Shown piece by piece: positions 7,811-15,393 of a stretch of DNA of 48,846 nucleotides. The position numbers were made by a program, and so were the translations under genes. Positions within the stretch are counted from its first letter, which is position 1; each line of letters opens with the position of its first letter. The stretch lies in NCBI RefSeq assembly GCF_001010415.1, contig NZ_JPLE01000072.1, forward strand, positions 1 through 48,846. The letters are read 5' to 3'. The stretch is from Xanthomonas pisi DSM 18956. Its GTDB lineage: Bacteria; Pseudomonadota; Gammaproteobacteria; Xanthomonadales; Xanthomonadaceae. Below the pieces are notes generated by a model. It had not been told where the DNA came from and searched no databases. It worked only from the letters and a program-made list of their open reading frames with translations.

Positions 7811-8647
7811 TTACGCAGTTCCTCTGCATTTCGGGAACTGGCTGCAGCCTAGGAAGTTCTCGCCGGTGCGCCGGTTTCTTCTCTGCACAAGCGCGCTGCT
7901 GCAGCGCGGGCAGCTTGGGATGGCAACGGCCGCAGAGGCAGTGGAATCAGGTGAAGCAAAGGCAGGCTCGATACGCGCGGATGTGACCGTCGGCTGCGCG
8001 GTGGCTTTCTGTTGCACCGCTCGGATCATGTCCAACAACTGTTCGCCGCCAATCAATTCAATCGGCTTGCCTTCAGCGAAGCGCTCCGCGTCCTTCGTGA
8101 AGGTACCGATACAGGCGATCTTGACCGAATGGGCCTGGTGATGAGCGAGCAGGCCGAACATTTCGCGTACGACGCTGACGCCGACTTGCTGGCGCTTCCA
8201 CTGCTTGCATTGCACCAGTGTGCGGCGGCCGTCCTTGCGCAGGATCAGGTCGATGCCGCCGTCTGCGCCGCCCAGGCCGGTTTCTTCAACGCTGTAGCCC
8301 TGTCGGCGAAACGCTTCGCCCACCAGTAGTTCGAACTGGCGCCAGCCGCCGGCAGCCAGGCTCTCCAAGCTTGTGCGTGTCTCCAGAAAACGTCGACGGC
8401 TGCGTGCGCCCAGATAGGAGAACAGCGCGGCGAGCCAACAGATGCCGAGCAGCATCCACGCCAATGGCGCGAACATTCCATCCGCCTGTTGGGCGAAACC
8501 CTGCGACAGCATCCCGCCCTGTTGAGAGAACCACCAGCCGATGCCGTAGCGCACCCCAAGATAAGCAACGATTCCTGCAACGAAGCCAAGTGACCACGGC
8601 AGCGCGGCCAACGCTTCGAATCCGCTCTGTTTCTTTCTGCGTCCCAT
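7811..8647 (-). CDS. Membrane-anchored Mrr-like restriction endonuclease with zinc ribbon
   Basis: A 278-residue protein. Two hydrophobic segments lie at about 17-39 and 59-80. They are followed by an Mrr-type nuclease domain: Glu106 in WRQFELLVGEAF, Asp133 in GGIDLI and QCK at 146-148, the E...D...QxK catalytic set of the family. The C-terminus is a topoisomerase-type zinc ribbon with Cys246, Cys249, Cys268 and Cys274 (CPRC...GCSQFPKC). The ATG at 8647 is chosen because the frame upstream lacks coding character. GC content is normal for the genome, unlike the adjacent GmrSD-like gene 127 bp downstream. Mrr-like proteins cut methylated or foreign DNA; membrane anchoring suggests action at the site of DNA entry, which is inference. 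Confidence 0.88.
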   Translation of the reverse strand: MGRRKKQSGFEALAALPWSLGFVAGIVAYLGVRYGIGWWFSQQGGMLSQGFAQQADGMFAPLAWMLLGICWLAALFSYLGARSRRRFLETRTSLESLAAGGWRQFELLVGEAFRRQGYSVEETGLGGADGGIDLILRKDGRRTLVQCKQWKRQQVGVSVVREMFGLLAHHQAHSVKIACIGTFTKDAERFAEGKPIELIGGEQLLDMIRAVQQKATAQPTVTSARIEPAFASPDSTASAAVAIPSCPRCSSALVQRRNRRTGENFLGCSQFPKCRGTA

Positions 8648-8881
8648 GCAAGAACCCCCGTTCCAGGTTCGAACATAGCCGCTGCGACAGGTTTTGTCAG
8701 CAGAGCATCTGCGCCTTTGTGAGCAATCTCCCACCAGACATCAGCCTCACGCGCTCGAATGTGAAAAGCCCAATTCTTGCTCCAACGCTTGAGGCCGCTT
8801 ATGCGTCCATCAGCGCGCCTGCGTGCGTGGGTGCATCACTGCCATCACGAAACCTCAGGGCCAGAGTCATGTCGTGCCCTC

Positions 8882-10534
8882 TCATACCATCCGAGGCGGC
8901 GGAGTGATCGACTGGTCGCGTTGCTGCTCTTGTTGCTGGGACTGTTGCTGCCGTTGCGTCTCGCCTAAGGACTGCAATTGCGCCAGAGACTGCTCAACCG
9001 GCTGTGCGATGGCGTCGTTGGTTTTCATGTGCGCCATCTTGTGTGCGGGATCGTTCAACGCGCCTTCCACAACAAACACGTTCTCGCCTTGTCGCACGGA
9101 CTTATAGCTCTCGCTCAGCACAACATGATCAATTCTTGTCAGCCCATTTTCTTTAGCTAAGTACGCGCTACTTGCTGCCAGCCGTGCGCTATTGTCGTCG
9201 TACTCCCTGCCGAGGCCTTGCTCAAGGCGGCGAACTGCATCTTCGGCTTGGCGATGGAGCGGGTCCTGTACTGGAAGTAAGGAACCATGCCTAGGCACTA
9301 CGGGCTGCTGATTATGCGGTGCTGGCGCCACTGGTGCTTCCGTGCCGCGCAATGGATTTGCATGTGGATCAACCTGCAGCAATTTACGCGTCTGACCATT
9401 TTCGCTGATATTCAGATCTGTGGTGCCGTCATCGTTGCGCACTCGCGCAAGATTCTGCCGCTCAATACCGCTCCAAGCACCATTCAAGAATGCGTGACCC
9501 TGACCTGTCTTGTCCCAGGTCACCAAGTCGTTACCGGCAGCATAAAAGCCGGCACCATTGAATCGCGTTGGGTCTGCCCGGTCTGTTGAAGCATTTTGAT
9601 AGGTAGCGCCGCGATCCAGCGCGCTTACGAATTCTTCTGCACGGTTGTAGTGCAGAAACAGGCCTTTCACCGAATGGTATTCGTGCGCCAAGTTTTGGCC
9701 TGCCTGCGGCGCGTTGAGTGTTGTCGGATCCACAAGCGGGTTGGCGACCACATTGGTCCATACTGTTGCAAGCGGGCTACGCGAATCCGCATTGCGCAAT
9801 GCATTTACCACATCGGCGCCCTCCAGCGCCTTGTCTCGCCCAGCTTCCAGATAGTCGCTACGTCCAGTCGCCCTTGGATTCAGATCATCAATGGCGGCAC
9901 TCACATCTGCGAGCGAATGGTACTGATTTGCCTCAATGTTGCGGATCATCGGCGCGGTGCGCGTTTCGTTCTGGTTGTAGGCTTTCCCAACCATCGTCGC
10001 CAACCTAACTTGGTCGTCCAGAGACGCATTCTGGTAGAGCTCACTCCGCTGCAAGGGCGCGATAGCGCGATCCATCAACTTGTCGATTTGCGCCACATCG
10101 CGTTGATGTACCCAGCTGATGCCCTCGTTAGAAGAAAGGAACGTGTCTAGCTTGGATTTCACTTCAGCATCGAGCGGCCGACCGGCATCAACGCGGATAG
10201 CGCGGCCGTTACGGCCAAGATCGGCGATTGTCTGATCAACCTGCTGTTGGCTGAGAACAAGATCTTGCTGCTGCCCATGCGCCCATTGTTGATAGGCACT
10301 CACAAGGTCCCTAGGAATGTTCTCTCCATTAGGCATGTTCGGCTGATAGTGCTGTCCCAAGTCAGTTTGGATAGTGCCGATCGTGTAGCCACTGTTGTCG
10401 GCCGGCTCTAGCAACGGTGTCCTGAGATTGTCGCCAGCGACCTCCAATTGATAAGCGGCATAGCCGCTTTCGGATGACACGCCGACAGCAAAGTACAGCG
10501 TGGCCCGCAACTCCTGATCTGTCAGCCTGCTCAT
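8882..10534 (-). CDS. X-T4SS effector with C-terminal XVIPCD domain
   Basis: A 550-residue protein without signal peptide. The C-terminal part, from about 424, matches the Xanthomonas VirB4-interacting domain (XVIPCD) that directs antibacterial effectors to the VirD4 coupling protein: GLTRIDHVVLS, then VFVVEGALNDPAHKMAH and NDAIAQPVEQSLAQLQ, followed by a Gln-rich tail. The N-terminal part has Glu22 and SGYTIGTIQTDLGQ at 48-61, which recalls the catalytic Glu and G-x-x-Q element of lysozyme-like or lytic glycosidase folds; cell-wall hydrolysis is therefore a reasonable but unproven guess. A second domain of unknown type runs from about 230 to 400. The gene overlaps the upstream lipoprotein by 4 bp (ATGA), as expected for effector and immunity genes. 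The X-T4SS structural genes are not in the window. Confidence 0.87.
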   Translation of the reverse strand: MSRLTDQELRATLYFAVGVSSESGYAAYQLEVAGDNLRTPLLEPADNSGYTIGTIQTDLGQHYQPNMPNGENIPRDLVSAYQQWAHGQQQDLVLSQQQVDQTIADLGRNGRAIRVDAGRPLDAEVKSKLDTFLSSNEGISWVHQRDVAQIDKLMDRAIAPLQRSELYQNASLDDQVRLATMVGKAYNQNETRTAPMIRNIEANQYHSLADVSAAIDDLNPRATGRSDYLEAGRDKALEGADVVNALRNADSRSPLATVWTNVVANPLVDPTTLNAPQAGQNLAHEYHSVKGLFLHYNRAEEFVSALDRGATYQNASTDRADPTRFNGAGFYAAGNDLVTWDKTGQGHAFLNGAWSGIERQNLARVRNDDGTTDLNISENGQTRKLLQVDPHANPLRGTEAPVAPAPHNQQPVVPRHGSLLPVQDPLHRQAEDAVRRLEQGLGREYDDNSARLAASSAYLAKENGLTRIDHVVLSESYKSVRQGENVFVVEGALNDPAHKMAHMKTNDAIAQPVEQSLAQLQSLGETQRQQQSQQQEQQRDQSITPPPRMV

Positions 10535-11022
10535 GAGTCGCTCTCCGTGTCTGCACAGGTTTCGGATGGAATCTGCTTGCCCTTGATATCAGGGTGCAAG
10601 GCGACATCTCGCTTATATGTATCGCCGAACTTCTGGTAGCGCACCAGGGCTCCCTTTTCAAGAACGAAGTAATCTTCTTCCCCCGAGAAGTTGGGGCATG
10701 CCTCATAGCCTGCCTCGCCATCATCGCTGCAGTAGCGAACGTAGAGCTTTCCGCTACGCACATCCCCTTGCAATTTTCCGCCACCTCCACGAGCATCGGT
10801 CCCTTCGCTCCACGCTCCCGTGACATGGCTCTTCTGCTGATTGAGGTCAACACTCAGAAAGTGGCCAGAACCGCAGGCTGTGGCGTACGCCCACTTGTTT
10901 GCAAAGTTGCTGACCGTCGCACCAGCCGGTGGCGAAGCATTCGAGCATGCTGCACTCAGCGCGACTACGGTGAGTGACATGCAACGCATGATCTTCTTGT
11001 TGAACTTTCTTTGAGCTGTCAT
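10531..11022 (-). CDS. Putative X-T4SS immunity lipoprotein (X-Tfi)
   Basis: A 163-residue protein with a lipoprotein signal; the lipobox is LSAAC with Cys26. The mature part contains several cysteines (ATACGSGHFL, RYCSDDGEAGYEACP, ETCADT), suggesting disulphides in the periplasm. The ATG at 11022 has AGGAAG six bases upstream; an upstream in-frame TTG at 11046 is less likely. Its stop overlaps the effector start by 4 bp. Immunity proteins of X-T4SS effectors are usually such small periplasmic lipoproteins encoded immediately upstream of the effector, so the assignment rests on position and signal rather than on a known domain. Confidence 0.75.
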   Translation of the reverse strand: MTAQRKFNKKIMRCMSLTVVALSAACSNASPPAGATVSNFANKWAYATACGSGHFLSVDLNQQKSHVTGAWSEGTDARGGGGKLQGDVRSGKLYVRYCSDDGEAGYEACPNFSGEEDYFVLEKGALVRYQKFGDTYKRDVALHPDIKGKQIPSETCADTESDS

Positions 11023-11231
11023 TGAACGCTTCCTTGATCTTCGCAATCGGCGAGTCGGGCGTAGGGCTCAGCGACTTTACTGCAAGTCGCAATTTTGAAT
11101 TCGCTGACGGTCCAAAAAATCGCAAGTAAGCCGTTGGCAAAAGGCATTACTTGGAACACTGACGCTTTTCCGCGCGCCGATCACCGGTTGGTGTCTGGAA
11201 GCAACAGCGCATTCACATCTCCCTGGTGTAG

Positions 11232-11276
11232 AGCTGCAGAATTGCCTAACGTGGCGTCATGCCTATCGCCTGAAAG
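11232..11276. repeat. Imperfect direct repeat flanking the hydrolase gene, copy 1
   Basis: A 45-bp segment containing TTGCCTAACGTGGCGTCATG, matched at 37 of 45 positions by 12811-12855 on the other side of the hydrolase gene, in the same orientation. The rest of the 356-bp gap 11023-11378 holds no supported gene; near 11353-11378 it contains GGGTCAGGAATGGGGTCAGA, a phrase often seen near mobile-element ends in related genomes. Confidence 0.6.
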
Positions 11277-11378
11277 ACCTGTTGTCGCTCAGGCGTTCCT
11301 GTTCACTTTTGCATCAATGAGGAAGAAACGGCAAAGGCGGGCAGGAAGGAATAGGGTCAGGAATGGGGTCAGAGTCAT

Positions 11379-12788
11379 TTAGTGCCCGCTCCCATCATCT
11401 TTCCTAGGCTCACGGCAACGCCCAGCAACGTTCCGGCGCCCCACAAAATCAGCAACCGCACTTGCAAAACACGTAGGGGCTGCAAACGCGAGCAGATGCG
11501 CGCCACGCTCAACGGTGCTGAAGGTCACCGGGCCTGCCGCTTTCAGCAGTGCGGCGTGCGCCTGCGCGCCGGCGTACGGGGTGTTGGGGTCTAGCGTGCC
11601 GTGGATGATCAGCGTGCGTGGCAGGGTGGTGGGGCTGCGGCCGAACCAGGCGTCGCGTGGGTAGGTGGGCAGGCCGGCGTCCACCAGCAGGCCGGGGATG
11701 GGGCTGACGAACAGGGCGTCCTTGGCTTCGGCCGCGACCGTTTCGCGGGTGAGGGTTGGCCGTGCATTGTTTTCGGACGCGGCGATCAGCATGACCAGCG
11801 GCAATGCGGGCTGGTTGTCGCCGCCTTGGCCCATGGCTGCAAGTGATGTCTGCAGGTCGGCGATGGCGGCGGTGAGCAAGCTAGCATCGTCGCGGGCCAA
11901 GCCGTCGATGATGGCGGGAATGCGGTCGCGCAGGGTGGGGAAGTTGAGCAGCATGCCGAAAAAGCGCTTGAGGTCTTTGCCGGGGATTTGCGTGCGCCAT
12001 GCGGCGCTGTCGCTGCGATCGAGCACGCTGCGATAGGTGGCGATGTGTGCGTCATCCAGCAGCGCGCGCCCAACGGCATCGACCACGGCAGTGCGGTGGC
12101 TCAAGTCCCACTGGGTGGCTGTTTCTGGCGGCACCAGGCCGTCCAGCACCAGCCCATCCAACGGGATGGGCGCCACTTGCAGGGTGCGCAGTGCCAACTG
12201 CGTGCCATAGGACACGCCATACAGCAGAACCTTGCCCTTGCGTCGTTGCTGGCGGATCAGCAGTGCAAGATCTTGCGCCGCTTCGGTGATGGTGAAGGCC
12301 TTGGTGCGCTGCGCATCGGCGTACAGCGCACCGATGCACGGGCCCCATTCGGCGCCAGCCAGGCCCACGCCGTCTGCGCTTTGCGGCGCTTCCTGCACGG
12401 GGCACAGGCGGGCCGAGCGCCCCGTGCCGCGATGGTCCGGAATGATCAGGTCATAGCCGGGAAAGGCGCGCCGGTAGGTGCTGATCATCGGATAGAGCGA
12501 GGCGCCGGCTTCGCCCGGTCCACCCGCGATCAGCCACACCTCGCCGCGTCGCTTGCTCTGGTCCGGTGTCGGCAAGCGGCGAACGAACAATTCGATGGTG
12601 CCGGCATCCGGAGCTTCGTGACGCAGCGGCACGGGAGTGAGCAGGCATTCGCTGCCGGCCAATGGTGTGTATGCCGGAGCGTCGGCACATGCGGCGAATG
12701 ACGGCGGTGGCGTCCGCGCCGCGGCGGCAACCGGTGCAAGGAATGCAGCAAGGCAGGCAACGGCCGCGTAGATCGTAGGACGACGCAT
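11379..12788 (-). CDS. Secreted alpha/beta hydrolase, TAP-like peptidase family
   Basis: A 469-residue exported hydrolase. A signal peptide covers about residues 1-24. The alpha/beta fold shows the oxyanion region LIAGGPGEAG, then DHRGTGRS, the nucleophile elbow GVSYG with Ser193, Asp400 in HGTLDPNTPY and His431 in ERGAHLL. The HGTLDPNTPY C-terminal block is that of tripeptidyl-aminopeptidase-like (TAP) proteins related to proline iminopeptidases, so release of N-terminal residues from peptides in the periplasm or outside is likely. The ATG at 12788 has GGAA upstream. Imperfect direct repeats bracket the gene at 11232 and 12811. Confidence 0.88.
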   Translation of the reverse strand: MRRPTIYAAVACLAAFLAPVAAAARTPPPSFAACADAPAYTPLAGSECLLTPVPLRHEAPDAGTIELFVRRLPTPDQSKRRGEVWLIAGGPGEAGASLYPMISTYRRAFPGYDLIIPDHRGTGRSARLCPVQEAPQSADGVGLAGAEWGPCIGALYADAQRTKAFTITEAAQDLALLIRQQRRKGKVLLYGVSYGTQLALRTLQVAPIPLDGLVLDGLVPPETATQWDLSHRTAVVDAVGRALLDDAHIATYRSVLDRSDSAAWRTQIPGKDLKRFFGMLLNFPTLRDRIPAIIDGLARDDASLLTAAIADLQTSLAAMGQGGDNQPALPLVMLIAASENNARPTLTRETVAAEAKDALFVSPIPGLLVDAGLPTYPRDAWFGRSPTTLPRTLIIHGTLDPNTPYAGAQAHAALLKAAGPVTFSTVERGAHLLAFAAPTCFASAVADFVGRRNVAGRCREPRKDDGSGH

Positions 12789-12810
12789 CGAGTTCCATCT
12801 CTCGGCAAAG

Positions 12811-12855
12811 AGCCGCAGCATTACCTAACGCGGCGTCGCGCGTATCGCCCGAAAG
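12811..12855. repeat. Imperfect direct repeat flanking the hydrolase gene, copy 2
   Basis: Contains TTACCTAACGCGGCGTCGCG and matches copy 1 (11232-11276) at 37 of 45 positions. It lies directly upstream of the hydrolase start. Confidence 0.6.
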
Positions 12856-12963
12856 TCATTCTTCGCCGATGAGGTGCGCATGTCGCTGCGCAGATTGCGC
12901 AACAGTCAAACGCGGGCGAGGTACGATCTAACCCCCATCTGTTTGGCGCGTATCGCTGTCGCC

Positions 12964-13914
12964 ATGGTTTCAACACGCCCAATCCTCGATGGCATGGCCG
13001 CCAGCCAGTTCCAGCTCCCGATGGGATCCTGGGCCACGGTGCTGGAGGCGCTATGCGTGTGTTTCCCAAGCGTGGATGCGGCCACCTGGCGTGACCGCTT
13101 CGCGCGTGGGCGTGTGCTGGATGCGGCTGCGCAGGTGCTGGATATTTCGACGCCGTATCGATTGGGCGCGGAGATCTATTACTTCCGCGAAGTGGCCGAT
13201 GAGCCCGTCATCGCGGCGGCGGAAACCGTGGTGCATGCCGACGCGCACGTGGTGGTGGCGTGCAAGCCGCACTTTCTGCCGGTGGTGCCCGCAGGCGTGT
13301 ATGTGCGCGAGACGTTGCTCACCCGGCTGGTGCGGCGTTTCGATAATCCTGCGTTGGTGCCACTGCACCGCATCGATCGCGACACTGCGGGGCTGGTGTT
13401 GTTCTCGGCGAATCCTGCAACACGCGGGGTCTACCAGGCGCTGTTCCGCGAGCGACGCATCCGCAAGCACTATCTGGCGGTCGCAGCGCCGCTGCCGGGG
13501 CTGACGTTTCCGTATGTGCATCGTAGCCGGCTGGAGCCGGGCGAGCCGTTTTTCCGCATGCGCGAGGGCGCGGGCGAGCCGAACAGCGAGACGGTGATCG
13601 ATGTGGTCGCGCGTGGCGCGGACACGTGGACGTATCGGTTGGAGCCAATCACCGGGCGCAAGCATCAATTGCGTGTGCATATGGCCGCGCTGGGCGCGCC
13701 GATCCTGCACGACCGCTTCTATCCAGAGCTGGAAGACCAGCGGCCCGATGATCCGGAGCGGCCGCTGCAGTTGTTCGCGCAGACGTTGGCGTTCGACGAC
13801 CCGATCACTGGTGAGCCGCGGAGTTTTACAGCGACGGTCGGGCCGAACAATTTAGGAGCGAAGCAACACGCACCGTCCCGGTGGATTACTTCAGTTCTTT
13901 CTCGAACTCGGTAA
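12964..13914 (+). CDS. RluA-family pseudouridine synthase
   Basis: A protein of about 316 residues that isomerises uridine in RNA. The catalytic motif HRIDRDTAGL carries Asp138 (numbering from 12964); the family norm is HRLDR-T/S-G. Further family blocks are RRIRKHYLAVAA and the RLEPITGRKHQLRVHMAALG block with the GRxHQLRxH signature. The target, rRNA or tRNA, cannot be told. The start is uncertain: ATG 12964 and ATG 12994 lack a good ribosome site, while an earlier ATG at 12880 has GAGG but would add a stretch with poor coding character. The 3' end overlaps the convergent XRE gene by 29 bp. Confidence 0.85.
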   Translation: MVSTRPILDGMAASQFQLPMGSWATVLEALCVCFPSVDAATWRDRFARGRVLDAAAQVLDISTPYRLGAEIYYFREVADEPVIAAAETVVHADAHVVVACKPHFLPVVPAGVYVRETLLTRLVRRFDNPALVPLHRIDRDTAGLVLFSANPATRGVYQALFRERRIRKHYLAVAAPLPGLTFPYVHRSRLEPGEPFFRMREGAGEPNSETVIDVVARGADTWTYRLEPITGRKHQLRVHMAALGAPILHDRFYPELEDQRPDDPERPLQLFAQTLAFDDPITGEPRSFTATVGPNNLGAKQHAPSRWITSVLSRTR

Positions 13915-14131
13915 CGAACTTGGTAAGCGAGGTTCCGCATGCATTGCAGAAATTCCGCAACTGGAGCAGATCCATCCGGCGACTGCCTCGCTCGACGTCG
14001 CTTACGTACGACTGTGGACGCTTAAGCGCTGTGCTTAGGGCCACCTGCGTTAGCCCAGCGGAGAGGCGAAGCTCGCGCAGTTGCTGCAGCAAGATGTCGT
14101 AATGGTCTTTATGGATTGACTTGGTTGGCAT
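13886..14131 (-). CDS. XRE-family transcriptional regulator
   Basis: An 81-residue protein made almost entirely of a Cro/CI helix-turn-helix: LLQQLRELRLSAGLTQVALS, TALKRPQSYVSDVERGSRRM, then DLLQLRNFCNACGTSL. ATG 14131 is chosen; a GTG at 14155 would add eight residues. A strong palindrome at 14164-14195 in its promoter region is the likely operator, shared with the divergent gene at 14243. The 3' end overlaps the RluA-family gene tail to tail. Confidence 0.85.
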   Translation of the reverse strand: MPTKSIHKDHYDILLQQLRELRLSAGLTQVALSTALKRPQSYVSDVERGSRRMDLLQLRNFCNACGTSLTKFVTEFEKELK

Positions 14132-14163
14132 GGCGGCAACGTTGATAGGCCGCACTAAAGCTA

Positions 14164-14195
14164 TATCCCCTTTTCAAATATCTGAAAACGGGATA
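14164..14195. promoter_or_regulatory. Palindromic operator candidate for the XRE regulator
   Basis: Arms TATCCCCTTTTCA (14164-14176) and TGAAAACGGGATA (14183-14195) are inverted repeats matching at 12 of 13 positions with a 6-bp AT-rich spacer. The site lies between the divergent XRE gene and the gene at 14243, where a dimeric repressor would control both promoters. Confidence 0.65.
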
Positions 14196-14242
14196 AATTC
14201 GGACTGCGGATATCACGTCCGCTCACGTCGAGGACGGATGCC

Positions 14243-14557
14243 ATGACGACTTCGAAAACCCGCAAGACGCCTACGCCAGAGGCCACGCTGCAAACGCAGG
14301 AAGAACACTTCACCTTCGGCGTCACCGTCGAGCAGATCGACCAGTTCCACACGCTGTTGCGCACGATCACCGCGCAGAGCGACATGGTGGCGGTGTGCAG
14401 CGGCAAGCCGCTGGACGCCAGCAGTCTGTCGGTGCTGGGCGAGAGCATCTTCAACGCGGCCCGTGCGGTGCGCGGGATCGTCGACGAGATCCACGAACAG
14501 CGGCTCGGCGGGGACGATGCGATGCCGGTGTCGCACGGCATGCAGCGCCACGCGTAA
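14243..14557 (+). CDS. Hypothetical protein, divergent from XRE regulator
   Basis: A 104-residue soluble protein, predicted mostly helical (VTVEQIDQFHTLLRTITAQS and SSLSVLGESIFNAARAVRGI). It has no signal peptide or membrane segment and I recognise no domain. The ATG has GAGGA upstream. The 5' region contains the palindrome at 14164-14195, so it is probably regulated by the divergently encoded XRE protein. Confidence 0.7.
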   Translation: MTTSKTRKTPTPEATLQTQEEHFTFGVTVEQIDQFHTLLRTITAQSDMVAVCSGKPLDASSLSVLGESIFNAARAVRGIVDEIHEQRLGGDDAMPVSHGMQRHA

Positions 14558-14658
14558 GCCTTGCTGGCCCACCAGCCCGACATTCCTCGCGAGGGTTCTT
14601 GCTGTGCGCCCATGCTAGCGTTGCGCTGCCGAGGGCAGGCTGGCCGAAGGAGCGGGGC

Positions 14659-15348
14659 ATGCGGGTCGATCCAATGCGCGACGGTGTTGCGGTTGCTGGT
14701 GGCAGGCCGGTGGCCCGCGTGGCGTGGGCGCTGCTGTGGCTTGCGCTGGCTGCGTTCGCGGCCGAGTTCGTGCGCCACGTGTACCTGAAGTACGCCACGC
14801 TGGAGTCGCCGGCATACGCCATGTTCCTGACCCGGCGCGGCTGGCTGTGGTGCCACCTGGGTGGTGGCGCCGTCGGCATCGCACTGGGCACGCTGCAGTT
14901 CGCCACGCAAGGCTGGCGCAGGCGCGCATGGGTGCATCGCTGGGTCGGGCGTGCCTATTTCGCCGGGATGCTGGTGGCGATGCTTGGCGCCACCGGGTTG
15001 ATCGCCAGCTCGCCTGCGCCGATGGCGATCCGCGTGGCCTTCGCGGCGACGGAAGCGGCGTGGCTGGTGGTGGCCTCCGTGGGCCTGGTGGCCATCCGCC
15101 GCGGGCAGGTGGGCCGGCACCGGCGCTGGATGGTGCGGGCGTATCTGGTTACCCTGGCGCCGGTAGTGTTCCGCATCGCGCTCTATGCGGCGGTGGGGGC
15201 CGGCATGGCGCCGTCGCCGGGCGCGATTGCGGCGCTGCTGTGGGCGAGTTGGGCGGTGCCGTTGCTGATCCACGTGGTGGGGAGCGGGATCGTCGACGCT
15301 GCGCGCCGGGGCACACGACTCACCGCCACCTCAGCCGGTGCCGGCTGA
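14659..15348 (+). CDS. DUF2306-type integral membrane protein
   Basis: A 229-residue protein with about six hydrophobic segments: VAWALLWLALAAFAAEFV, LGGGAVGIALGTLQF, YFAGMLVAMLGATGLIA, AAWLVVASVGLVAI, YLVTLAPVVFRIALYAAVG and ALLWASWAVPLLIHVV. The loop WRRRAWVHRWVGRAYF and the later GRHRRWMVRAY are the conserved His/Arg motifs of DUF2306 (YozB-like) proteins. The function is unknown. ATG 14659 follows AGGAGCGGGG. The stop codon lies in the loop of a perfect 21-bp hairpin at 15322-15369. Confidence 0.82.
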   Translation: MRVDPMRDGVAVAGGRPVARVAWALLWLALAAFAAEFVRHVYLKYATLESPAYAMFLTRRGWLWCHLGGGAVGIALGTLQFATQGWRRRAWVHRWVGRAYFAGMLVAMLGATGLIASSPAPMAIRVAFAATEAAWLVVASVGLVAIRRGQVGRHRRWMVRAYLVTLAPVVFRIALYAAVGAGMAPSPGAIAALLWASWAVPLLIHVVGSGIVDAARRGTRLTATSAGAG

Positions 15349-15369
15349 GGCACCGGCTGAGGTGGCGGT
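15322..15369. terminator. Perfect 21-bp hairpin, bidirectional terminator candidate
   Basis: Arms 15322-15342 and 15349-15369 are exactly complementary over 21 bases; the 6-base loop GGCTGA contains the stop codon of the upstream gene. The two flanking genes are convergent, and the hairpin would form in both transcripts. No T-run follows on either side. Confidence 0.7.
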
Positions 15370-15393
15370 TCTAGTGCCAAGCGTAGGCGAGCC

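Noticed and set aside
11232..12855. The repeats around the hydrolase as integron attC sites
   Set aside because: GTTAGG-like cores are present, but I could not find the paired complementary arms or an integrase gene. They are kept as plain direct repeats.
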